Part shown: one piece after another, positions 15,387 through 22,078 of the stretch | Layout of the letters: each line of letters begins with the position of its first letter | How positions within the stretch are numbered: the stretch's first letter is position 1 | From: DASVAL01 sp035649575 | GTDB taxonomy: Bacteria; Planctomycetota; UBA1135; UBA2386 | DNA: 24,793 nt | Reading direction: 5' to 3' | Assembly: GCA_035649575.1 (NCBI GenBank) | Contig: DASRJH010000151.1 | Coordinates: 1-24,793 of the forward strand | Position numbers and translations under genes: made by a program | Notes under the pieces: model-generated | Database searches by the model: none | Told to the model about the DNA's origin: nothing | Seen by the model: the letters and a program-made list of their open reading frames with translations, nothing else

Positions 15387-17090
15387 ATGACCACTGCCGT
15401 GGTATTCGGCTTCGCGGTTGCCGACGGGCTCGCCCCGGTCGCCGGCGCGGCTCCGTACGATGTGCTCGCGAGGCAGCTCCCACGCATGCTCGTCGAACGC
15501 CTCAATGGCAGCGAGGACCAGGGTGTCCGATTCCTGCCGTTCCTCGGACCCGTGGACGGCGTGCGCAGCTTCTTCCGCCTCAACGACCTGCTCGAGCCCG
15601 CGGCACTCGCCAAGATGCACAAGCAGGGCGAAGTGCGCCTGCTGTGCGACGGCATGTTCCGCAGCGGCGTGCTGCACTGGCGCGCGCTCGACGGCAGGAC
15701 GCAGCGGATCCTTCACGAAGCGGACCTGCCGTTCGATCCGAGACAGCCGATCGACGTGCTGACGCGCATCGAGTTCGAAGTGATGGGACTGCTCGGCCGG
15801 ACGGGACGGCCACGCGCGCCACGCCTGCTCGGCGGCGAAGCGCTCGGCTGGTTGCTCGTCGTCAAGGACGCGACGCTGCGGCGCGAAGCGAACCTCGCCG
15901 ATCCTTCGCCCGACCCGCTGCGGCCAGCGCGGCGCTGCATCGAGTTGGCGGCCGCAGACGAAGACGTGCAGCAGACCGTCCTCGACTTCGCGGGGCAGTG
16001 CCTCAAACGCGGCGAGCATCGCACCGAGGTCCGCCACCTGCTCGCGCAACTTGCCGCTACGGCCGAGGTCTCCGTTCCGATGCTCGAGCGCCTCGGCGCG
16101 CAGTTGCTCGCCGCTGGCGACGAGAGCACCGCCGCCGCGGTCGCGGTGCGGGCCGCGCGGCGCGCACTCGAACGGCCCGAGCTCGTGGAACGGGCTGCGG
16201 CCTTGCTGTTTCGCCTCGGTCGCTACGACGAGGTCCGCGAAGTCGTCGGGCTCGCGCGTGAGCGCGGTTTCGCGAGCGCCGAAGCGCTCGCGCAGCTCGC
16301 GGCCGTCTGTGATGTCACGCAGGATCACGCAGCGCGAGATGGCCTCGTCGCGGAGTTGACGAGGATTCCCGACCTGCCGGTGTCCGTGGCGCGTCTCGTC
16401 GTCTCGTTCCTGATCGAGGACGACAAGGCAGCGACGGCGCGAGGCATCGTCGAGCGCGTGCTCGCGAAGGACCCGAACCACGCGGTGCTGCAATTCGAGC
16501 TCGGGCGGGCCTGCCTGCTGCTCGGCGACGCGAAAGCAGCCGCGGCGGCACTCGAGCAGGCGCTGCGGCTCGGTCTCGCGCCGAAGGTCGACGTCCAGGC
16601 GCGGCGGTTCTTGCGGCTCGCCTCGGTCCCGGGATTGTGGGCCGGCACGCAGCGCATCGAGAGCGCGATCGCTGCCGGTGACCTGCACGAGGCGCTCGCC
16701 GCCGGGCGCACGCTCGTACGCGAAGTGGGCCCCGTCGCGGAGGCGTGGTTCCTCGTCGGGATCGTCAACCACAAGCTCGACCGGCCGCGCCGCGCCGAGC
16801 GCGCGCTGCGCTGCGCCGTGCGCCGCGATGCGAACTTCGCGGATGCCCACAACTGGCTCGGGATCCTGCTCGTCGGCAGGGGCAAGGTCGAAGAAGGGCG
16901 TCAACACCTCGAACGCGCCCACGAGCTGTGCCCGAGCGACGTGTCGCCCTTGCTGCATCTCGCCCAGGCCTGTGCGCTGCTCGGTCGCCGCGCAGAAGCC
17001 GAGCGGCACGTGCTCGCTGCCGAGCGCCTCGGGGCCGACCAGCGGCTCGTGTTGGCCGTGCGACGCGAGTTCCTCGCCCAACCCGGATAG
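15387..17090 (+). CDS. TPR-repeat protein
   Basis: Protein of 567 residues without signal peptide or membrane helix. The C-terminal half contains several helix-turn-helix tetratricopeptide units, clearest near 363 (PNHAVLQFELGRACLLLGDA), near 483 (DAHNWLGILLVGRGKVEEG) and near 516 (PLLHLAQACALLGRRAEAER). The region 170-340 also looks all-helical. Residues 1-150 form a separate alpha/beta domain (VVFGFAVADGLAP, a run ending in LLCDGMFRSGVLHW) that recalls the TolB-N/FlgO-like domain found before TPRs in some proteins; this assignment is tentative. TPRs mediate protein-protein contacts, so a scaffold role beside the small anchored protein encoded 4 bp upstream is likely. The kynureninase-like operon starts 65 bp downstream after a hairpin. 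Confidence 0.85.
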   Translation: MTTAVVFGFAVADGLAPVAGAAPYDVLARQLPRMLVERLNGSEDQGVRFLPFLGPVDGVRSFFRLNDLLEPAALAKMHKQGEVRLLCDGMFRSGVLHWRALDGRTQRILHEADLPFDPRQPIDVLTRIEFEVMGLLGRTGRPRAPRLLGGEALGWLLVVKDATLRREANLADPSPDPLRPARRCIELAAADEDVQQTVLDFAGQCLKRGEHRTEVRHLLAQLAATAEVSVPMLERLGAQLLAAGDESTAAAVAVRAARRALERPELVERAAALLFRLGRYDEVREVVGLARERGFASAEALAQLAAVCDVTQDHAARDGLVAELTRIPDLPVSVARLVVSFLIEDDKAATARGIVERVLAKDPNHAVLQFELGRACLLLGDAKAAAAALEQALRLGLAPKVDVQARRFLRLASVPGLWAGTQRIESAIAAGDLHEALAAGRTLVREVGPVAEAWFLVGIVNHKLDRPRRAERALRCAVRRDANFADAHNWLGILLVGRGKVEEGRQHLERAHELCPSDVSPLLHLAQACALLGRRAEAERHVLAAERLGADQRLVLAVRREFLAQPG

Positions 17091-17112
17091 TTCCCGGCTC
17101 GTCGGAACGTGC

Positions 17113-17131
17113 GCGGATGCCGGCCATCCGC
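17113..17131 (+). terminator. Hairpin between TPR gene and kynureninase-like operon
   Basis: GCGGATG (17113-17119), loop CCGGC, CATCCGC (17125-17131): a perfect 7-bp stem 22 nt past the TPR gene stop. No T-run follows. It may separate the two transcription units. Confidence 0.35.
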
Positions 17132-17155
17132 TAGAACGGCGGGCTCGGTTGCGAA

Positions 17156-18355
17156 ATGAGCCTCCCCGATCCTCTCCTTGCGTACCGTGAGCAGTTCCCG
17201 ATCACGGCCCGCAGCAACTACCTGATCAACAACTCGCTCGGCGCGATGCCTGGTTCGGCGAGGCAGAGCGTTGCGCGGTTTCTCGAGCAATGGGAATCGC
17301 GCGGCGTTCGCGCGTGGGGGGACGGTTGGTGGACGCTGCAGGACCAGGTGGCCGACGAGATCGCGGGTGTGCTCGGTGTACCGCGCGGCACCGTGTCGAT
17401 GCACCAGAACGTCGCCACAGCACTCGAGATGATCCTGTCGTGCTTTCGTTTCGACGGCCCGCGCAACCGCATCGTCTACGCGGACCGCAACTTTCCGTCG
17501 GACCAATACATCTACGAAGCGCGCGCGCGGCACGGCGCGAAGCTCGTCCGGATCCCGGCGGCCGGCGACGGCCTGACGACCGACGCGCAGCAGGTTGCCG
17601 ACGCGATCGACGACTCGACGCTGCTCGTCGCGATCGATCACGTGATGTTCCGCAGCTCGGCGATCGTCGACGTGACGCCGATCGTGCAGAAGGCACGCAA
17701 GGTCGGCGCGTTCGTCGTGCTCGATGTCTTCCACTCGGTCGGCACGATACCGCTCTCTTTGCGCGAGTGTGGCGTGCACGCCGCCGTGGGCGGCGCGCTG
17801 AAGTGGCTGTGTGGCGGCCCCGGCAACTGTTTCCTCTACGTCGATCCCGACCTGAGCAAGGGCCTCGAGCCGGCGTTCACGGGCTGGGCCGCGCACAAAC
17901 AGCCGTTCCTGTTCTCGCCGAAGGGCCAGGACTACCGCGACGACGGCGGTCGCTTCGCGACGGGCACGCCGAACGTGCCCGCGCTCTGCTCGGGCAGGGA
18001 GGGTATCGGCACCGTCGCGAGAGCCGGGCTCGCAGCGATCCGCGCGCGCAGCCAGAAGCTGACGAGGCTGCTGATCGAGGAGGCGCAGCGTCTGGGGCTC
18101 GGCATCAAGTCGCCGCTCATCGGCAAGGACCGCGGCGGCCACGTCGCTCTCGACGTGCCACATGGTTACGCGGTGTGTCAGGCGCTCGCTGCGCGCGAGA
18201 TCGTCGTCGACTACCGGCCCGACGCCGGCTTGCGCGTGGCGCCGCATTTCTACAACACCGAGGCCGAAGTCGCGGCTGCCGTGCACGCCGTGCGCGAGAT
18301 CCTCGACAGCCGCGAGTACGAGCGCTTCCTGCAACAGGAACGCAAACCCGGTTAG
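17156..18355 (+). CDS. kynU: Kynureninase-like PLP-dependent enzyme
   Basis: Fold-type I PLP enzyme (aminotransferase class V family) of 399 residues; kynureninases are about 415. Kynureninase hallmarks visible are NFPSDQYI (112-119; family pattern NFPTDLYI), the PLP-pyridine aspartate D190 with H193 in LDVFHSVG (family DLAHSAG), the Schiff-base lysine K216 in ALKWLCGGPGN (family YKYLNGGPG) and GTPNVPAL at 270-277. Kynureninase hydrolyses kynurenine to anthranilate and alanine, or 3-hydroxykynurenine to 3-hydroxyanthranilate. The next gene encodes a kynurenine-formamidase homologue 8 bp downstream, which supports the assignment. The strict lysine context differs from classical enzymes (LKW for YKY), so a related beta-gamma-lyase reaction remains possible. 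Cytoplasmic, and first gene of a five-gene operon. Confidence 0.85.
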   Translation: MSLPDPLLAYREQFPITARSNYLINNSLGAMPGSARQSVARFLEQWESRGVRAWGDGWWTLQDQVADEIAGVLGVPRGTVSMHQNVATALEMILSCFRFDGPRNRIVYADRNFPSDQYIYEARARHGAKLVRIPAAGDGLTTDAQQVADAIDDSTLLVAIDHVMFRSSAIVDVTPIVQKARKVGAFVVLDVFHSVGTIPLSLRECGVHAAVGGALKWLCGGPGNCFLYVDPDLSKGLEPAFTGWAAHKQPFLFSPKGQDYRDDGGRFATGTPNVPALCSGREGIGTVARAGLAAIRARSQKLTRLLIEEAQRLGLGIKSPLIGKDRGGHVALDVPHGYAVCQALAAREIVVDYRPDAGLRVAPHFYNTEAEVAAAVHAVREILDSREYERFLQQERKPG

Positions 18356-18363
18356 GGTCGACC

Positions 18364-19011
18364 ATGCGCATCTGGGACATCAGCGAACCGATCGAGCCCG
18401 CGAGCGCCGCGTTCCCCGGCGACACGCCGTTCACGCAGGAGTGGGTGATGCGACAGGAACGCGGCGGCTCGTGCAACGTGAGCACGATCCGCATGTCCGT
18501 GCACGTCGGCACGCACACCGACGCGCCGCTGCATTTCGACGTCGCGGGCCCGGACATCGCGAGCGTCGATCTACGCCGCTACATCGGCCGCTGCCGCGTC
18601 GCCGACGTGCAAGGCGCCGGCACTCCTGCGCTGATCCCGGCCGCGGCCTTGACGCCGGCGATGCTGGCCGGCGCCGAGCGCATCCTGTTCCGGACGCGCA
18701 AACGCCACGACCATCGCACGTGGGACCAGGGTTTCACGGCCCTGGGGCCCGGCGCGGCCCGCGCGCTCGTCGCGGCCGGGATTACGCTGGTCGGCATCGA
18801 CACACCGAGCATGGACCACGCCGACAGCAAGGAACTCGACGGCCACCACCTGCTCTACGAAGGTGGTGTCGCGATCCTCGAGAACATCGACTTGTCCTCG
18901 GTGCCGGCCGGCGACTACGAACTGATCGCGCTGCCGCTGCGCATCGTGAACGGCGACAGCAGTCCCGTGCGCGCGATCCTTCGCGAACTCCCCGTGCATC
19001 CGCTGGCATGA
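18364..19011 (+). CDS. kynB: Kynurenine formamidase-like cyclase family protein
   Basis: Metal-dependent hydrolase of 215 residues, the size of bacterial KynB (about 210). The metal-binding motif HVGTHTDAPLHF (H47, H51, D53) is intact. The C-terminal block with GVAILENIDLSSVP, DYELIALPLRI and DSSPVRAIL matches the KynB part of the cyclase (PF04199) family closely. KynB removes the formyl group from N-formylkynurenine to give kynurenine, the substrate of the kynureninase encoded just upstream. The start ATG 18364 lies 8 bp after the kynU-like stop, and the stop overlaps the RidA start as ATGA. No tryptophan or indoleamine 2,3-dioxygenase, the preceding enzyme, is present in the window. Other cyclase-family members act on different amides or esters, so function is probable but not certain. 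Confidence 0.87.
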   Translation: MRIWDISEPIEPASAAFPGDTPFTQEWVMRQERGGSCNVSTIRMSVHVGTHTDAPLHFDVAGPDIASVDLRRYIGRCRVADVQGAGTPALIPAAALTPAMLAGAERILFRTRKRHDHRTWDQGFTALGPGAARALVAAGITLVGIDTPSMDHADSKELDGHHLLYEGGVAILENIDLSSVPAGDYELIALPLRIVNGDSSPVRAILRELPVHPLA

Positions 19012-19412
19012 GCAAGCGCCCTGTGAATCCCGCCGATCTCTCGTCGCCGGTCGGCTTCGCGCACGCCTGGCTCGTCGAACACGGCGCGCAACGCACGCTC
19101 TACCTCGCGGGCCAGTGCGGGTACGACCGGACCGGTGTCGTCGAGAGCAAGGGCGACCTCCTGGCCCAGCTCGACAAGGCGCTCGCGAACATCGCCTGCG
19201 TGCTGCGCGACGCGCAGATGACGTTCCAGGACGTCGTGCAATTGAACTTCTACGTCACGAGCCGCGACGACTACGCGGCGGCGCGCAAGGCGATCGGTGC
19301 CGTGTGGCGGCGTCACTGCGACAGGCACTATCCGGGCATGGCGATGTTCGAGGTCGTTTCGCTGTTCGATCCCGAGGCGCGGATCGAAGTGCAGGGGATC
19401 GCCGCCCAATGA
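19008..19412 (+). CDS. RidA/YjgF/YER057c family protein lacking the catalytic arginine
   Basis: Protein of 134 residues, the family size. The order of elements is that of RidA: LYLAGQCGYD, an amphipathic helix (QLDKALANIACVLRDAQMTFQDVV), NFYVTSRDDY and IEVQGIAA at the end. Canonical RidA has the pattern P-A-R-S-x-V-E-V, in which Arg binds the imine substrate; here the aligned stretch is P109-G-M-A-M-F-E-V, with Met111 in place of Arg. It is therefore unlikely to be a standard enamine/imine deaminase. Some RidA subfamilies are enzymes of aromatic or tryptophan catabolism (for example 2-aminomuconate deaminase), which fits the neighbours but is unproven. Start and stop both overlap the adjoining genes by ATGA, implying coupled translation. 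Confidence 0.88.
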   Translation: MSKRPVNPADLSSPVGFAHAWLVEHGAQRTLYLAGQCGYDRTGVVESKGDLLAQLDKALANIACVLRDAQMTFQDVVQLNFYVTSRDDYAAARKAIGAVWRRHCDRHYPGMAMFEVVSLFDPEARIEVQGIAAQ

Positions 19413-19762
19413 GGACGCTCCCCGCGTTTTCACTCTGGGCCGCGGCATTGCTCGGCGCGTGCGCCTCCGAAGCGCCGGCAAACACGTCGTTCGACAGCAG
19501 TGCCGGCCTCGTCGTCGTCGACGTGCTCGGCGATGGGTTCGTGCGCAGCGCAGAACGCCGCATGCCGCTCGAAGCCTTCGTGCTCGAACTGCGCCAGCGC
19601 ACGCGGCGCATGAGCCGCGAGGATCTGAAGCGCCGTTTCGTCGTACAGCTGCGCGCCGATCCGCTGCCCGGCCCCGAGGCCGCAGCTCGCGCCCAGCAGG
19701 GCTTTGAGCGCCTGCTCCACGAGCTCGAGGTCATGGGCGTTCGCCAGGTCCGCTACCTGTGA
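19409..19762 (+). CDS. Small ExbD/TolR-like lipoprotein
   Basis: Protein of 117 residues with a lipoprotein signal (AALLGAC, lipobox LGAC, Cys18) instead of the transmembrane helix of ExbD. The rest resembles the ExbD/TolR periplasmic domain: a first strand LVVVDVLGDGFV, a helix with LEAFVLELRQRTRR, a strand RRFVVQLRADPLP, a helix FERLLHELEVMG and a last strand VRQVRY. The ExbD likeness is my reading of the fold pattern, not a motif match. No ExbB/TolQ partner is present. ATG 19409 overlaps the RidA stop (ATGA) and the stop overlaps the HAD gene start (GTGA), so it is made together with cytoplasmic enzymes although exported. Confidence 0.7.
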   Translation: MRTLPAFSLWAAALLGACASEAPANTSFDSSAGLVVVDVLGDGFVRSAERRMPLEAFVLELRQRTRRMSREDLKRRFVVQLRADPLPGPEAAARAQQGFERLLHELEVMGVRQVRYL

Positions 19763-20442
19763 GCCTGCTGCGCCGTCACCTGCCGCCCGAGCTCGTCGTC
19801 TTCGACGTCGACGGCACGCTGCACGATACGTTCCGCTGGTGGTCGAAGGTGATTCGCGCGGGCTTGCAGCGCTTCGCCGAGCAGCACGGCCTCGCGATCG
19901 CGATGCCGAGCGACGCGGAGGCCGAGGCGGTCGTCGGCATGCGCGATGCAGGCGTCTGGGCGCCGTTCCTGCCCGAGGCACACAAGCACCGCTGGCAGGA
20001 GCTGCGGTCCGTCGTGCTGCCGATCGAAGTCGAAGCGGTGACCAGCGGCGTCGACTACCTGTTCGAGGGCGTGCGCCCGATGTTGCTGCACCTGCGCCGC
20101 ATCGGCGTCAAGGTCGCGCTCGCGAGCAACTGCCGGTCGACCTACATGGGCGCGATTCAGCGCGGCCAGGGGCTCAAAGCACTCAGCGATTGGCAGTTCT
20201 GCCTCGACAGCACCGGTGTGCAGTCGAAGACCGACATGTTGCGCCTGGCGCGAGAGGCGGCCGCTGCGGAACGCGTCGTCATGGTCGGCGACCGCGAGCC
20301 CGACCACGAGGCGGCACGGGCGCTCGGCTGGCCGTTCGCGTGGCGAAAGAACACGCGCTGCGACCTTGCCACCGCCGATTTCGTGTGGAACGGCGAACCG
20401 GACCACCTGCTGGGCGGGCTCGGCCTCCAGCGTCTGCCGTGA
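19759..20442 (+). CDS. HAD-superfamily hydrolase (phosphatase)
   Basis: Cytoplasmic phosphatase-type enzyme of 227 residues. Motif I is FDVDGT with nucleophile D16 and D18; motif II is S123 in ALASN; motif III lysine is K157 (QSKTDM); motif IV is VGDREPD with D178 and D182. A helical cap lies between motif I and II (about 25-105), as in the phosphoglycolate-phosphatase-like subclass. The GTG start at 19759 overlaps the stop of the lipoprotein gene (GTGA). As last gene of the operon it may dephosphorylate a metabolite of the same pathway, but HAD substrates cannot be predicted from these motifs. A 7-bp hairpin (20474-20493) follows its stop. Confidence 0.93.
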   Translation: MSLLRRHLPPELVVFDVDGTLHDTFRWWSKVIRAGLQRFAEQHGLAIAMPSDAEAEAVVGMRDAGVWAPFLPEAHKHRWQELRSVVLPIEVEAVTSGVDYLFEGVRPMLLHLRRIGVKVALASNCRSTYMGAIQRGQGLKALSDWQFCLDSTGVQSKTDMLRLAREAAAAERVVMVGDREPDHEAARALGWPFAWRKNTRCDLATADFVWNGEPDHLLGGLGLQRLP

Positions 20443-20473
20443 GGCCTGAGCCGGACACCCTGCATGCAGAAAG

Positions 20474-20493
20474 GCCATGGGTCGGGCCATGGC
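20474..20493 (+). terminator. Hairpin after the HAD gene, probable operon terminator
   Basis: GCCATGG (20474-20480), loop GTCGGG, CCATGGC (20487-20493): a perfect 7-bp stem about 30 nt past the HAD stop, preceded by a perfect palindrome CTGCATGCAG at 20460-20469. There is no T-run. Confidence 0.4.
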
Positions 20494-20494
20494 G

Positions 20495-20524
20495 TTGGGT
20501 CAGCGACGGGTTCTGGAATAGACT
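20495..20524 (+). promoter_or_regulatory. Possible sigma-70 promoter for the tandem membrane-protein genes
   Basis: TTGGGT (20495-20500), an 18-nt spacer and TAGACT (20519-20524), just after the hairpin and about 40 nt upstream of the ATG at 20566. The match to consensus is moderate. Confidence 0.25.
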
Positions 20525-20565
20525 CGAAGACAGGGCGTAGTGCCCCGGTCGATCCCGAGAAGCCC

Positions 20566-20961
20566 ATGGATGAACTGCTCGCCATCGCCATCCCCATCTG
20601 CGTGGTTGTCTTGGTCAAGATGATGCTCGAGCAGCGCGCGACGGCCCGCAGCCAATACGTGCGTCTGCTCGAGGAAGCGCTCAAGAACCCCGCGCTGGAC
20701 CGCGCCACGATCGAATCGCTGACCTACCAGCTCACCGGCAGTCGGCCGCCCCGGTCGAACCACCCGAGCCGCTTCATGGCCCTCGTGCTCGCCGTCGGAT
20801 GGCTCGCCTTGTTCACGGGCATCGGCATCATCGTGATCGGCTCGATGATTCCGCGCGGCGACGAGACCTGCGCCGCGGGTGCGCTCGTGGCGATCATCGG
20901 TTTCGGGTTGGTGACCTACCCATTTGCCGTGCGCGAGCTCGAAACGCGCAAGGGTGTCTAA
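20566..20961 (+). CDS. Three-helix membrane protein, paralogue A
   Basis: Not a named family to me. From ATG 20566 the product has 131 residues: an N-terminal membrane helix (about 4-21, LLAIAIPICVVVLVKMM), a cytoplasmic amphipathic segment (YVRLLEEALKNPALDRATIE), then two helices at about 69-93 and 104-122, ending in PFAVRELETRKG. The next gene encodes the same layout with matching segments (ALKNPALD versus SLQHPAID; AIIGFGLVTYPFA versus AIVGFAMVTMPFA), so they are paralogues. An upstream in-frame ATG at 20464 would add 34 Gly/Ser-rich residues that overlap the hairpin and candidate promoter, so I reject it. No catalytic motif is seen. The pair may form a heteromeric membrane complex. Confidence 0.8.
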   Translation: MDELLAIAIPICVVVLVKMMLEQRATARSQYVRLLEEALKNPALDRATIESLTYQLTGSRPPRSNHPSRFMALVLAVGWLALFTGIGIIVIGSMIPRGDETCAAGALVAIIGFGLVTYPFAVRELETRKGV

Positions 20962-20979
20962 CTCGGCGAGGGACTTGCC

Positions 20980-21441
20980 ATGAACGGTGATGAAATCCTG
21001 GCGGTCGTCTCCGTAGCGGGTGCGTTCTTCGTCTTCGCGATCATGGTCGCGTCGATGGGAGCCGCGGGCAAACGTCGCCACGAGCTCGACAAGCTCCGGC
21101 TCGACGTCCTCAAACAGTCCCTGCAGCATCCGGCCATCGACTCGGTGACCCACGCCGAACTGCTGCGGGTGCTGTCGCGCGACCACGAGGCGGCGCGGCG
21201 GCCTTGGACGGAACGGATCGGCAAACACACCGGCGCCTTGCGCGTCCTCTGGTTCGGCCTGAGCTGGGCCCTGTTCATCGTCTCCACCGGCGTGCTGATC
21301 GCCGGCGAGTTGCGGTGGCTGCGCGGCGTGAATTCCGGAGTGGTCCTGCCGCTCGCGATCGTCGGTTTCGCGATGGTCACGATGCCGTTCGCCTGGAGCG
21401 AGATGAGAGCGCGTCGCGACGCGGTGGCCGACCGCCGTTGA
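20980..21441 (+). CDS. Three-helix membrane protein, paralogue B
   Basis: Product of 153 residues, starting at ATG 20980 with GAGGGA about 7 nt upstream as ribosome-binding site. Membrane helix 1 covers about 6-26; a charged amphipathic segment follows (HELDKLRLDVLKQSLQHPAI), then helix 2 (about 88-108) and helix 3 (about 118-138), ending in a basic, probably cytoplasmic tail. It is paralogous to the gene 18 bp upstream. The central region is longer by about 20 residues, mostly between the amphipathic segment and helix 2. It lies 23 bp upstream of the SprT-like gene and is likely co-transcribed with it. Function unknown. Confidence 0.8.
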   Translation: MNGDEILAVVSVAGAFFVFAIMVASMGAAGKRRHELDKLRLDVLKQSLQHPAIDSVTHAELLRVLSRDHEAARRPWTERIGKHTGALRVLWFGLSWALFIVSTGVLIAGELRWLRGVNSGVVLPLAIVGFAMVTMPFAWSEMRARRDAVADRR

Positions 21442-21464
21442 GAGCCCGTGAGGGAGATGCCGCC

Positions 21465-22007
21465 ATGAAGTTGCCCGCGGTTGCGGAGCTTCGACGGCGC
21501 ACCGCTGCGCTGCTCGCGCAGTGGCGCGTGGTGGACACGGCCGTCAACGTGCGCTGGAACACGCGACTCACGACGACGGCCGGGCGTGCCTTCTTGCGCA
21601 ACGGCCGGATCGAGCTCAACCCGACCTTGCTCGCGCGCGCACCCGATCAGCTGTCGATGGTGCTCGCGCACGAGGCAGCCCACATCGCCGCGTTCCGCCT
21701 GTTCGGGCCGAACATTCCCCCGCACGGCCGCCACTGGCGCGCCCTGATGCGGCTGGCCGGGCACGAGCCCGAGGTCACGCACAAGATCCCGCTGCGCGTG
21801 GTCCAAGCCAAGCGGCGGCGTCTCGTGTATCTGCGCGTGTGCGAGCGCTGCGGCGACCGCACGATCCTGAAGGCGGTCCGATACGGCCGTTGCCAAGGCT
21901 GCTCGGCGCGCGACAGCTTCCTGGTCTTGAAGGCACCCGCGACGTCGGCCGGCCGCAGAGCGCTCGATCGCCTGACGCTGGCGCAAGTGCGCGCTTCGTT
22001 CGCCTGA
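21465..22007 (+). CDS. SprT-like zinc metallopeptidase
   Basis: Protein of 180 residues with the SprT-like domain: HEAAH (H69, E70, H73) as the zinc and catalytic site, then HGRHW (H87 probably the third ligand), and a C-terminal zinc ribbon with CERC (C126, C129) and CQGC (C143, C146). That is the SprT/SPRTN arrangement; SPRTN proteases cut DNA-protein crosslinks in eukaryotes, while bacterial SprT proteins are poorly characterised. No signal peptide is seen, so it is cytoplasmic. ATG 21465 is supported by AGGGAG at 21451-21456, 8 nt upstream. The frame is open further upstream but overlaps the preceding membrane-protein gene there. It is followed 71 bp later by the XdhC-like gene. Confidence 0.88.
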   Translation: MKLPAVAELRRRTAALLAQWRVVDTAVNVRWNTRLTTTAGRAFLRNGRIELNPTLLARAPDQLSMVLAHEAAHIAAFRLFGPNIPPHGRHWRALMRLAGHEPEVTHKIPLRVVQAKRRRLVYLRVCERCGDRTILKAVRYGRCQGCSARDSFLVLKAPATSAGRRALDRLTLAQVRASFA

Positions 22008-22078
22008 GCCGCAGCGCACGCGAGAAAGCGCAGCTGGCGGGGTTTCGGGGGCGGGCCGATCGCAATAACGTGGCAGGC

